Positions 25,301 through 42,450 of a DNA stretch of 64,000 bases are shown one piece after another. A program made the translations under genes and the position numbers. The stretch is from Onchocerca volvulus (Eukaryota; Nematoda; Chromadorea; Rhabditida; Onchocercidae). Every line of letters begins with the position of its first letter. Positions within the stretch are counted from its first letter, which is position 1. The stretch covers positions 4,328,368-4,392,367 of the forward strand of contig HG738138.1 in NCBI GenBank assembly GCA_000499405.2, read 5' to 3'. The notes below the pieces were generated by a model. It saw only the letters and a list, made by a program, of their open reading frames with translations, was not told the origin of the DNA and ran no database searches.

Positions 25301-28300
25301 GAAATGTTACGACATCTATTTGCTCAACTTCCATCACAGTGTCGAAAAAAAGTGTCTAGATCGGGACACTATTAGCTTCCATTTCTCTCAGCATTCATCA
25401 CACCCACAAAGAATTTTATAAAGCTTCTGGATTTCTCAGTTTTATCTAAAATGTTTCCTGCTTTGAAAAGAAAAGGAGAATCGTATGATTCATTTCCTGA
25501 CTGATTTTGAATCAATTCAAATGATATGAATTCGCAGATCCTTACAGACTAACAATAAAGAAATAATTGACAAATATCTCGAGGTTCTTTCATGAGTTAA
25601 TATTAATTAAATTCATTTCCAACCGTATAACATTCGCATTACCAAAGGAACAAGGACTGTTCATTTATACAAAATGGCATGCCTTTTGAGATGAAATGGC
25701 TTAAGTTCATCATGAAGATGTGTCGAATTAATAAATGACATCAAAAACCCCGTAATTATTATTTTAATCGCTTATAATGTCCGTTGATTTGTTCGTTGAT
25801 TGAGCTGTGATGACTAATTATAAAAACTTGTAAAACCTAGGAGCTGTGATGATTAATTATCGGTTACATACTCGTAAAACAACAACTGATAACACAAATG
25901 TTCTAGACATGACACATGGTCCTGATTATATGATCGGAACATTTACATAAATCTACGATTTTTTATCACTAAAAATAAAGCTTGGAGATCTCAACAAGAA
26001 TGATAATTAAAATAGATATGCAAATTAGTTCCCCTTATTATTAGTGAAGAGAAAACTGGAGAATCGAAGACAAAGATAAGAATTAGATATACATCGTAAC
26101 ATCCATTCATATTCATGAGAAAATTTTTTTTTGCAATACAGTACTTTGATTATTTGAATGTATTTTTTTAAAGTTCGGTTTTTTCCGATATCTACTTCTT
26201 ATCTATAATTTCTTATCGAATTCATTTACATAAGAAAGTGATACTTGTTCAGCAGTCATGAATAATCAGTTTTTTTTGTACGGCCTCAAATGCAATAGCA
26301 ACAAGAATAGGAAACCGATAAGAAACTATTAAAAGCCAAAATTTTGCAATTCTTCGAGTAAAGTTTTGATAAAAAGAGCGATAATTATATTTAAAACGAT
26401 AAAGCAGCATTTATCGGATGGGAAAATCAAACAACGATTTTTTTCCGGCATTTTTTATGCTGGTTACATTTCTGCATAAAGCTAGAAATTTATCATTTCT
26501 CAGATAGAAAAGTTTACTTGTCTATAACAGTGAAAATAGTTACTATACAAAGCGAATCAGAAAAAAACTCGGGAAAACAGGTATGGCTCTTTATTTGGTT
26601 AAGACTCATTACTTTCTTTTCGCAACTTCCATTCAAGGTATTTGTTAACAGAAATGTACTTTCCTAGCTTCTTCCGATAAGACTGAAAATTAGATGAGGG
26701 AGTTGGCAAATGATTTTTGTTCAACTGAATTCTTGTTGGCTTACGTCATTGTCATATTTTTCAAACATTTTCCGTTTCTAAATCGGTAGGTGGGGCCATA
26801 GGTTTTTTGATACCGGAAATATGCGTCATGTCGAATTTAGCAATTATCGGTCTTCAATATAAATACTTGATTAAAAGAGATGTGAATTGCTTGTAGTGAT
26901 GTGAATTTGTTTTTTACTCCCATATCACTTTTCATATCTTATATTTCATAAAAACTCACTTTGTTCTGCCTATTCATTAAGCAGAGCTGATATTGAATCA
27001 ACATTTTTTAATAATTTGTCAATACTTCGTTCCATACTTACTAATTTATCAGTTGAAGTATTACAAATGTTGCGTTCACTAATTTTACCTTGAAAATATT
27101 ATATACACAAGTATTATATTGAAAGTGTTATGTGTATAAAAAATTACATATATGATAGCATATTATTTGAGAACTTCTAATTGCTTCATCACATTACCAA
27201 TAGTGAATTAAAATAAGCACTCGATAGGCGACTTTTAGTGGATTTTTCATTTAGAGCTAAATTTTGTTTATTTTGCTCCAATTTTTTGAATTTTCCAAAT
27301 AAATCAAATGAATAGCATGATATTTCCCGAATTAATAAATGAAATGCTGTCAAAAACAAAATGGTTTTGTGGTTGATTGAAATTTTTGGTTAATTTCGAG
27401 TTGGTTTAGTTCAATTCATTTTATTTGTCAGTGTAGATTGATGCTATAGAGTGGAAAGGAATGAGAAACAGATGGCAATACGTCGAAATGAACCTTGATA
27501 AACTTGTGTAAAAAATTTTATAAATCTTTTTCTTGCCTTATTATAGTAACATGTTATCTTTCTTTACTGCCGGTTTCTGCTGATATAGTAGATATGTTGA
27601 AAAATGCCATCGCAATAGTTTAGATCTGCGATTCTACGGATGCATTACCTTGATGTTGCGATGCAAGATCATAATGCTTTTATCTTACTGTAGTATGCTG
27701 TCCGTCGGTGCATTGCTTGCGACCGCTGATTTCTTCCTTTCGATGTTTTGAATTCCTGGCTCAAACCTTTTGTCGTTATTTATGCGATACATCAGGGCCG
27801 GGCATATGATATTCCTTATTGTGAAAACATTGTTTTGCTTTTTTTTCAACCGTTGCGTACGCTATAAATCTCTCGAAAACAATTTATATTGGGGCATTCG
27901 CTATCTATGTTATCATCGTTGCAGAAGTCGTAAAGTCTTATCGGTTCCTTCCTTTGTCGCTCGATTTTGTTTACATCCCGTACTGCCGATGTGTAGTGAT
28001 GTAGTAATGTGAGAGTCTCCTATATTCCTTATATTGTTTGACTGTTTTCATTGATCTCCATTCCTCCATAATCCTCGAATTACTATTGCTTCACTGCATC
28101 TCATCTTTTCGAAATCGATATTAGAGGCATGGATATGAGTCATTACTTGTTCATCTTTTTTGATCATTTTCTCCAAATATTGCCTCAACCTGTTTACTGA
28201 TTATTGATGCAGCTTTTTCCTTTTATTGAGGAGTCACCCTTTCTAAAATCTTTAAAGGTGAATTTTCATCGACATTGTTTTCTACATTTGACATTTTTTA

Positions 28301-30309
28301 CCGTAGCTTTGAGTTGTCTCATCACTCTTTTAACGCTTCGATCATCGTTTTTAGTTCTCGGCCGTACGATCTAATTACCTGAAGTTCATTGTAGATTGAT
28401 TTTCTGATCCCCGATTGATCGTTTGAATAATATGTCTCAGACGACATTATAATTTTCTGCGTGATATTATAACCTCGAACGATTCTTAATTTTCTGCTTT
28501 CAGACAGGAAAAAAGATAATGACATGTAAAATTCAGGCATTTAAGTAGATTTTTTAATCAGCTACCGTTGCTCTGAAGTTGCTTCTAATTTGTCTTCATT
28601 TTCTGTGATATGTGTGAAATTTGGATATATTATTTGAGAGAAGCGAGCCATTTAGAACTTCTCTTGCAATTCGCATAGATCTCCTTGTCTTTTCTAATTA
28701 TACATTCAAGGTTATTATCACTTCCTTGATTCTCATCTATTTTCTTCCTTTCGTTAATTTGGAGGAACCCTTTGTAGTAGGAATTCCAGCCATTTGAGTT
28801 TATTTCTTTGACTTTGTTAATATGTGCGTGGATTCATTTTGAAGATTCATTCTTTCTCGCATTTTGTAATGCTCATATTGCTCTTCCTCTTGAAGATACT
28901 TCTCGGACGATGCCAAATTTAGGCCTCTTACCTTGTCTGCTACCTTCATGATTGTTCCCTTAGACAGATACTACCCACCACGCAGTAGTATTCATTGCCG
29001 TATCACGTCTCTGCTCGTGGCGCCGGAAAAATTTGTTGAAAAAAATCGATGTTTGATTCAGTATATGAAGATTTTAATCAACAGATTAATTAAATTTCTC
29101 ATATATTAAATCAAATTTCTTGAAGGCTATTCGAGAAATCTAACGCTTCTTAAATCATTTCTGTTGTTAAAGTTCGCAATACTATTCAATTGATCTACAT
29201 AAGCGATTGAGGCATAATTTCTAATCTTATCATTGCGAAACTGATACTTTCATCTCGTTGTGTAATGTTCGACTCTTTCGTCGGTTCTTTTGTATGCAGT
29301 AAATCACTTGTCCTTGTTGTTGCTACTAATGGTTTGCTATAGTCGATGCGAATACTGAACTCAATAAAATTATATACATTTTCCTTCTTTTGTTTTGGCT
29401 GTCCAGAGTTCAAGTTGAGTTCAATTCCATAGTTCAGTTTTGTCCAAGCCACTTAAAACCTATTTTTGCTTTGTCAAATTAACCATTTTCTTTTCGATCA
29501 AGCCGTTTAATGGTGCCATCCACTTTGTCATTACTGTTGTAACCGCCTTCGATTCCTCTGATTAAACTGTTTGATAATCGTCCTGTTTACCTCGTAGACC
29601 CTTTACTTTAACTGCATAAGTAGGCATTTATCATATTCATTATTCAAATAAGAGAATCACCTTTGACATTTCTCTAGGCTCTATTATCCAAGCCTACAAT
29701 TCTGTTTTTTTTTTTTTTTTTGAATTTCCAATTTCAGTCCCTGGAGTTGCGAATATTTCAGCTCTTTAATGCAGTGAAGTGGCAGTTTTTGATATATCTC
29801 TTGTTTCGGTCGATAAGCTGAACCTAACACAGCATTTTTTCGACATTTCAGATTTTCTCGGTTGTGTCTTTTTTCTTGCGTGAATTACATATATCCTTAT
29901 TTATTTACCTACGATATGCGATGGGAGATTATGTTAGAATAACTGTATTTCTCTTGATCAACTATCCAATTTGTATCATTCTGGACAAACGTTTCGATTT
30001 TTGAAGTTTTAGGATAAGTAATAATTGAATTATAGATCACAAAACTTTGTTGGTATAATGATTATAATCAAAGTTTTATGCTTACAAATTCAGATGTGCT
30101 GTTTGCATTCTGCATATATCTAATCAGATCGTTTCTGTACTTCTACTTCGAATTCTTTGCATTACTATCCATTTCATTATCCTATCATCTTTCATTTCTT
30201 CTCACTTTTTCTTATTCCATTTCCTCAAATTTACCTCTTACTACAGCAATCACGAAGTTCTGCTACAATTAGGTAAAAGTTTAAGAAAAGAGAAATTTAC
30301 AAGAACTAC

Positions 30310-30389
30310 AACAGTAACCAAAATTAAAAGGTGGAAGATTTGTTGAAAAAAACAGTAACCAAAATTAAAAGGTGGAAGATTTGTTGAAA
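30310..30389 (+). repeat. Near-perfect tandem duplication, period 41 bp
   Basis: Copies at 30310-30350 and 30351-30389 both read AACAGTAACCAAAATTAAAA then GGTGGAAGATTTGTTGAA. They appear identical apart from the trailing A-run, so the duplication is recent. Confidence 0.9.
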
Positions 30390-31784
30390 CATTATATATT
30401 TTGAATACGATTAAGCATCGTTTCATCTAAATGAGCATCGCACATTAACTTATTTAAAGAGCTGATTAACTGATGAACTTAATTTCTATCAGTTCTAAAT
30501 TTTACAATTTTTAAAAAAAAGTCCTTCCCGTAATATATTGTATTTAATCGGAAATTTGTTGTCGAATTTCCTTTGCGAACTTTTCAATTATTTTATAATC
30601 TCTGCTAATGGAGAGCAATTAGTATTTGAGAATATTAGATTTATAAAAGCAAAACAAGTCTTTTTCTTTTCTCCACTTTGCATTTGTTCCCGTGTTCGAA
30701 TTGAAACCACACAAAGCACTTAGAAATTTGTGAAACTTTTAGTTCTTCGCGAAAAACACTTTGTGTTTGACACATGTTGCTTCCTTCTTTGCTTAATTTG
30801 TTTATTTTAATTGCTGACTTCTAGATCCAATAACAAGGCAAAATGTTTATGGAGATAGTTAGAATTTAATGGCAAAGAACAAAACTTAAATGATAATCAA
30901 ATTGTAGCTTTATTTAAATATGAGTGCGTATTTTTCATGTCTTCGATGGTCTTTTCAACTAACATGATCAGATAATTTCTAATCATTTTCTCTTACTGAT
31001 GCGGAAATTCTGGGTGAAAAAAATTGACACGGTTTACATGCTTCAAAATATACAAAATTCATTTTTTTGATATGTTTTTCATAATAACGAATTTCATCAT
31101 ATTCTTGGGTATAAATTATTTGTGCAATAAATAAGCACAAAAATGAAGAAATTGAAAATGCAAAAATTACGAAAACAGGGATATGAATTTTGAGACATTA
31201 CTAAAGTGGGCCATACTTTTTGGATCAGCAGGAAGCATTCAAAGAATTTTAAATTTGATAGATACATAAGACTCTGTTAAATTATGTGAATAAATGTTTT
31301 AAAAAGTACAAAAGGAATTTAAATTACATACAGTAAGTTTATAAAAAGCGCAGAACAAATGGTCAATCTTTGAATATCACTTTTGAAATATGACTCATAC
31401 TAGATACTAGGAGTGAATGTTTGGAAAATTATGGATATCACTCACTGCTGCGTTTCACAAGAGAAAATTGACGACCAAATAAGATTCTTTCAAAATCAGT
31501 TTCAGCCGTTACGCTTACTTTCATATATTTTATTTTCAATTCTTTCTGTTATTGATTCGAGTAGAAATTGCATAATTCACATAATTCTTTTAAATTTCTG
31601 GTTTCGAAACAGTTGTTATTTACTCAGTATCTTTTTAAGAATGGGAAAAACAGACTCATTCTAACCAGACTTTGTTTTCGTAAAAGAATAGATATTCGAG
31701 GAATATCGTAGAGCTAAGCGATATTTAGTGCGAAGAAAGCATTTTTTTTCATTACTTACGAAGAAAGCATTTTGTTTAAAAAAA

Positions 31785-31846
31785 AAAGATTTTGTTTGGG
31801 AAAATCGTAGAAACCTCCATCTTCGACTTTTCCAAACAAAATCTTT
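31785..31846. repeat. Inverted repeat, 19-20-nt arms
   Basis: AAAGATTTTGTTTGGGAAAA at 31785-31804 faces its complement at 31828-31846 with a single G bulge and a 23-nt loop. A short direct repeat (CGAAGAAAGCATTTT) lies just upstream. Confidence 0.75.
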
Positions 31847-32839
31847 CGGGTAATCCGTGAAAATTTCCCCTCTTCGCATTTTTCTCAATCTAATCACGTA
31901 CATTTTTCATTCTAATTTCCAAAAATGTACCTAGCGTGGTTTTATAAATTTGAAAATGAAGAGATTTTTGGATTTTTTTTTTTTTGGTTAAATATGTTAG
32001 CGTAATAAAATTTTTCTTTTCGCTCCGTTATTTATCCAGCGATTACAAACGAAACTTGACGTTAATATTTGTATGAATTCAGATATGCAGAACTTAGATC
32101 TGACGCTATGGAGAATAGCAAAATTTTGTCTTCGTTAGTTTGTTCCGTATGAATCATTCGAATGATAATGATTAGAAGATATAATTAGAACGGGTTCAGC
32201 AGAATTGAATGATTCTTGTATTTCATAGCAGTAAAAATTTCAAATAATCAAAATAAAGCATATTAAAGGGACGAAAAATCACGAAGTCACACTCTTTTGC
32301 TTTAAGCCCAGTAAATTTAACGTAAATCACAATTTTCTTTTTTTCTCTCTAGTCGTCTGTTCAATTTCCAGTTCATCTGATCTTTTGTCTTTTACTACAA
32401 ATAAGTTTTCAGATTTGCAATAAACTGATTTATACAAAGACTTAGATCTAAAAAAAGTTGGCAGTTGAAATTTCATCCATCATTTCTGTACTGCATGAGT
32501 TTAAACAAATTAAAAAAATTCTATCTGAAAGGAAATCTTTGAAAATTTTCATCTTATTTAAAAACTGGTAGCGATGGATCATCTCATTTAGCCTATCTTT
32601 GTAAAAAGTTAAATGCTTTAAAATTTGAGACATTTTCAAATAGTCAAGTATCCACAAACAGAATGAATTAAATTTGTTCATATAGATTCTAAAATATGTT
32701 GATGACTGAAATGTTCTATTCTGACATTGAGTAGAGATGAGCAAAACTCTGTATTTTCAAACATACATCATCTAAGCAGTCAACAACAAAATGCTGAAAA
32801 CTAAACTGAGAGCTAAAGGAAGAAGCATATTTCACAGCA

Positions 32840-32990
32840 GCTACATTCCTTCATCTAAAATTTCTCGAACTCTCACTTTGGATTTTAATTTCATGTTGTT
32901 TTCGGGAACGAATAAAGCTGATGCAAGCGTCACACTTTTAGCTGCTTCGGCAAGCCTCTTCCTCGCCAGCATTGCGAATCGAAAATTTGT
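32840..32990 (-). other. Coding-like island open on both strands
   Basis: A segment relatively rich in GC is open on the plus strand (32791-33066) and on the minus strand, where about 43 codons after an ATG encode a basic amphipathic sequence with ARKRLAEAAKSV and KVRVREILDEGM. The minus frame looks more like a globular protein. Unrecognised; possibly a remnant of a transferred or retroposed gene. Confidence 0.2.
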
Positions 32991-34099
32991 TTCCTTTATG
33001 TTGTGTTTGCATGTCTTTTTGGTCCCAATTTCTTTTTTTCAATTTATGTGTGCGCTCAATTTTTAGAACTTTTCCGTTCTATAATATAAAATGCAATTCT
33101 TTTTGCTTCGAATTTTTGTAAAGTATTTTTGCAGGAACTTATAATTCAGATTCATCATGAAATGCGTAAGGAAAACACTTGCACTTGCTTTCATCGTCCG
33201 TATTGCTACAGAAATTTCAGGATGAACAAACCGGAGAACAAAACAAATGCACCGAATGGACGCAGTGTTTGATGTTTATTGCTTTTCACAATGTTCGGCA
33301 GAGCAGATTTTATTAAATGAGACTAGTAATATTGTAATTTCAACTGAGTCATTAAGTTCCTAATTTGATAGTACATATTGTTGCGTATACAGATTCAGAA
33401 AATTTTCTTCAATACTTCGGTACAACTCGTAGATTTATCATCGGTGATTTTGATTAATAACCTTTTCATTATCAGTGTTAATAATGGGAAGTGTAGTTCA
33501 TATTCCATTCGTTAAATAACATTCGTTACTTATCTGCAGATTTAGCTGCAGAAAGGAAGAGCATTGCCTTTTAGCTGTAATGAGGCTATTCAACTTATCG
33601 CTAGAAAGAGGAGTGTGCAGAAATCAGATCTATAGCATCTTTATTTTCGTTTTCTTAGGCTATATTTTACACCGCCTTACTAAAGTTTACCGATCCAAGA
33701 CAATTATCAGTTCATTTTTCCATCTTCTTATGTATAGGCATTTCTTGTTTAAAGTATTCTACTTTCGTGCAGAATATCCGAATCCAGCAGTTTTTATATA
33801 ATGGCTGTTCGGCTATATAAGTCCGTCAAATGTTTAATTCTGCTTTATGTTTCTTTGCGAATTTTATAATGATTAGGAACCTAATTTAAATTTGAAATAT
33901 TTCTTCGCTTAATTTATAATACCCATATGGCGGCAGCCAAACAGTTAATGCTTTGTAATGCTTTTTCATATTTTTTACAATTTGGGCTGCGGAATATTTA
34001 TATAATTAATCATATTTATATCAAATGGATAGGTATGAAGTTACATAGACGTGCAAATGGAAGTTTTGTTCCGTAGATTTGATTAGGGAGAAAACAAAA

Positions 34100-34152
34100 A
34101 AAAAATTATATATATATATATTTATGTATATATATGTAGAGAGAGAGAGGAT
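34100..34152 (+). repeat. Compound (TA)n/(GA)n microsatellite
   Basis: Interrupted TA repeats are followed by GAGAGAGAGAGG. The tract lies about 410 bp upstream of the NT5C2 start codon, inside its likely promoter region. Confidence 0.85.
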
Positions 34153-34560
34153 TCCGTTAGTCATTGCTATATTTTTCATGAGATGAGTAGAAAGTAATGA
34201 ACTGCAAATGTGTGGAATTTGTTTAAACTAATAAGAAAATAAAAAAACCAGACTTATAGTTAGGTAGATGATAAAAGCAGTCATTTCGAAGAAGAGTGAA
34301 GTAAAATAAGAGGGTATGAATTTAGAGTTAGAAAGGAAAGGGATTGCATTCTGTCAACGGTGAAATGAGTTCAGTTTTCTGGAAATTTAAAATGTATTCT
34401 AATTCTCGAAAGACTTCAAAGATATCTGATACTTATGTTTAATAGATGATGGCTATGTTTAAGCAACCAAATAACTCCAAATATCAGTGCAAATTGTTAC
34501 GACGACAGTATTACAAGTGGTCATTAATTATTACAACAGTGATAAGGTAACATCTCGAAC

Positions 34561-39336
<4,776 letters not shown>

Positions 39337-39460
39337 CTTTTATAGTTGTTTTTAGTGCATTTTTTTGTTCTAGCAAAACCAATCTTTCCTTTTTTGTGAG
39401 ACTTTCTTGTAGTTATTACCATTACTTTTAAGACAATAATATTGGAAAAATGCTTGCAGT

Positions 39461-39466
39461 AATAAA
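39461..39466 (+). terminator. Candidate poly(A) signal of NT5C2
   Basis: AATAAA lies 125 nt downstream of the NT5C2 stop codon in AT-rich 3' UTR sequence. Confidence 0.5.
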
Positions 39467-40040
39467 TGATAAGTGAAAAACGAGTAATACTGTAACCAAG
39501 CATTTATAAATAAGTAGAGCAAAAAAATAAGGAAGAGAGAAAGTAAGAAATTATAGCAGATATTTTTTCAAAAAATTTTTTGTAAATTTCAAACTTTATC
39601 TTTGATTTCATCTATCTTCGTCTTGTTTTTCTCTTCTTGTAGTAAACAATCGTATTTTTTCTGTTGGAAGGAAATTGGTGAAATTGTTTTTTCTTTTTTT
39701 CGAGAATTTTTAGGGAAGTACTTTTTTGTCTATTAATGATCTAGGGAAATCCAGTTGTGGCAACAGCTGTTTTCTTATGTATATATTGTATTACAGTTTC
39801 GCGTAATTTTCTTGTAATATACCGCTTACAATCATTTTTTTTTTTTTTTTTTTTGAAATCTCTGATTAGATTTTAAGTGCTTTTGCTCAGCGAAAAGACG
39901 AAACCATGTATTGCTCAACATTTAGCGACTCATCAATCACCCTCTGGTCAATGCCCTCAAATCGACCGCACAATATTGTTATGTGAGAGAATTTTATTAA
40001 TTCTCTTGCAACGTTCTGATTAAATTTTGTGCTAGATGAG

Positions 40041-40301
40041 TCATATAAATAAATCTAGTATTCTTATGGGCGCTTCAATATCTGTATCTGATTCTTCTAT
40101 TGTAGTTTTTCGTGATACGGCAAATCTGTTCTTTATTTCTTGTAAATTATTTTTTATTTCTTTCATTAATTTTTTTTCTGAACCGAGAAAAACGATATAT
40201 TTTTTTATCAAGTTGACCGTTAAATTTAGCTCAGATTCTAATTTACTTTTTTCAAGGCCTGTTAAACGCTGCAATTTTATGTCAAGAATAGCTTTTACCA
40301 A
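40041..40301 (-). pseudogene. gyrA (fragment): DNA gyrase subunit A fragment, Wolbachia-type nuclear insertion
   Basis: On the minus strand about 80 codons are open and read as the part of bacterial GyrA at the end of its DNA-cleavage region: AILDIKLQRLTGLEKSKLE, then FLGSEKKLMKEI, LQEIKNRF and SRKTTIEESDTDIE. The first block is the AILDMRLQRLTGLE signature of gyrase A, and the spacing of the later blocks fits alphaproteobacterial GyrA. Similarity stops just after TDIE on one side and just before AILD on the other, so neither the catalytic region nor the pinwheel C-terminal domain is present. There is no host splice structure. GyrA is a bacterial and organellar protein, so an endosymbiont origin is by far the best explanation, Wolbachia given a filarial host. 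The related ParC is less likely. It is probably non-functional. Confidence 0.8.
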
Positions 40302-40452
40302 ATTTCAAAATAAAGAAAAATTAGAAAATTTTTTAGCGAATGACAAATCATACCAAAAAAATAAAAAAAGTTGTACTATATCTTGTACAGGGAGTCTTAA
40401 AGTTACCGTGGATTTTGAAAACATTGAAACATTCAAGAAAAATCTCTTCTAA
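40271..40452 (+). other. Unassigned coding-like segment beside the gyrA fragment
   Basis: The plus-strand frame ending in TAA at 40452 is poorly protein-like across the gyrA part, where it is antisense. After about 40290 it encodes a Lys/Asn-rich but plausible sequence (KEKLENFLANDKSYQKN, SLKVTVDFENIETFKKN). No family was recognised. It may be a second inserted bacterial fragment joined in opposite orientation, or host DNA. Confidence 0.25.
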
Positions 40453-41207
40453 CTTAGAAATGAAATTGTTTAAAGTTAGCGCCTTTATGAGTCTTCCAAA
40501 TTTTTAATTCTTAACATTCGTGTATTGGCTTCCGAAAACATTATGTGTTTTTTTTTATGCAACTGCCGATTGTGTTGGATCGTAGCATTGTTCCACATTC
40601 CGTCATTTTCTTTGAAAATCCATTAAATTTTTGTTGTTCAAAATATGTCTTATTATATATAATTTCCAGATTTCAGTGATTCATTTTACCGATAATATTT
40701 CGGTTCCCCTCTTGCATTATCTTTTTCTTGTCAATAAAAGACAAAAGTTTTGTTTTGATTGACTAAGCTTCATGTTTAATGAAGTGCATTATTATGTTTT
40801 GGAAGACAGTTTACAAATATTTTCGATTTCTTGATATGATCTATATAAATAAAGAAGTAGTGCAATCAAAATAATGTTTTTTTCTATGAATTCGGCTTTT
40901 TTCTAGATGAACATTCCTAGACAGTCAGATTCAGACTTCTTCAAGGATTTTCAATTCTGGGGAATTCTTACCTTGTTCTCCTTACAGAGCTGGAATTTGA
41001 AAAACTCAAGAGAGAGTGAAGGGTAGTCTCGAAATGACCCGTCATATAAGGATGCCATGCGTTGTAAAGATCTTCCATTAATTACCAAGCTGTGCTATGA
41101 TTAACGTGTTGCAAACCAACTTCTACTGTATAAAGATCGGGGTCATGCTAATAAAAATGGGGAAACAAAACTCTGATGGGGCGGCTCAAATCACTCAAGT
41201 ACGCTTT

Positions 41208-41253
41208 GAGTATAGATGATAGTACTGCATAGTGCAGTACTTCATCTATACTC
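41208..41253. repeat. Hairpin, 21-22-nt arms, 3-nt loop
   Basis: GAGTATAGATGATAGTACTG plus CA pairs with its complement ending in TATACTC, with a single one-base bulge. It is about 60 nt left of the larger palindrome. Confidence 0.85.
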
Positions 41254-41311
41254 CATCAAATCGCCACTTAACTATAACCCTGATCAAATTCTCACAAGAT
41301 ATTCCGTACGA

Positions 41312-41432
41312 TCGACAGCAAAGAAAATCAACCTAGTAATTGACTTCATCCTTGTTATTCTCGTTTAATTGTCTTATAAACGAGAATAACAAGAGTGAAG
41401 TCAATTACTAGGTTGATTTTCTTTGTTGTCGA
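41312..41432. repeat. Near-perfect inverted repeat, 55-nt arms, 11-nt loop
   Basis: Left arm 41312-41366 and right arm 41378-41432 are complementary at about 52 of 55 positions; mismatches lie near the outer end and in the middle (around TTCATCC versus TTCACTC). The core of each arm contains AATCAACCTAGTAATTGACT or its complement. No coding frame or transposase accompanies it. Confidence 0.95.
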
Positions 41433-42450
41433 ACATGAAGAATAAACCTTTCATCAACTAATGAAACCTTTATCGCAACTATTTTACCAATCTCCACTAC
41501 ACCATGCGTGATTGGATACGTTTAAACAAACGTATAAAGGTAGTGGTAACATGCACGTTATTTCCACGGCACTGGTTTATTATAAGTCTGTTTCCTGAAT
41601 CGCTATAAGCTTTGTAATACTAGTATTATCTCTATTATCGAGTCGCTGCTCGTCTCGCAATTAATTTTTAAAAATGAACAGTTTTTATCGAGTGTTGACT
41701 TTTTAAAACAGCTCTGAAGTGATAAAATTTCAATTACACGAGCAACAGAGGAAAACCCATTTTCTGTGTTCTCGTAATTTGTAGAAATTCGAAGATTTTA
41801 ATAATTGTTTGGTACAGTTTGTTGTTTGTGGTACGTCAAAAATTTTTCGAAGAAATATTGTGAACTGCAATTCACACGCATAGAAAGAAAAAGAAAGTGG
41901 AAATTAAAACGGAAATATACCATTCACATACGTATGCAACTGCAATAATAATTTTTTGGGTTCAATAATTTGGAAAGAAAGCAGTACTCTTTTATGCAGA
42001 AGCCAACAAAATAAACCTACAAATACGCACTAATTAAAGAGTAAATGCACAAGATACTTTTCTAAAACGAATGTGCACTTTAAAGTTAGACATACTGATG
42101 TGTAGGTTTGGAAGTGAAATTAAGGAGATAATTCTGTTCACAGTATGTCAGGGTAATCGATTTTTTATTTCTAGTAAAATTTAAATGATGTGCTTTCGTC
42201 CTAAACATGTCCACGTCTTCGAGAATATAAAACAATTTCACCATTTAGTTTCGACTATGCTTTGGAAAAATATGAAAATTCCACGAAAAACAAGCAGAAA
42301 AGAATATATATATATAACTTGCAACAAATTGTTTATGGCATCCGGATTCGTTCTAATCTCTCAAATTTTCAGTAGAAACAAATTCAGCCACATTTTGAGA
42401 TATCTCTTTCGGTTTTTCCGCATCAATTCCACCAGGAATCATTGCGGAAA

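Larger units (their letters stand above)
16831..34560. other. Gene-poor stretch, main part (about 17.7 kb)
   Basis: No conserved domain was recognised on either strand. The DNA is AT-rich with homopolymers and small tandem duplications. Coding-like islands at 19481-19609, 21821-22007 and 32840-32990 are described separately and are the only spots worth testing. This could be intergenic DNA, or long introns or UTRs of unresolved genes. The last 450 bases should hold the NT5C2 promoter. Confidence 0.5.
39467..42450. other. Intergenic region between converging NT5C2 and MAM gene 1
   Basis: Apart from the gyrA fragment and the hairpin cluster at 41.2-41.55 kb, no gene was seen. The right end should contain the 3' UTR of the minus-strand MAM gene. 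Confidence 0.5.
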
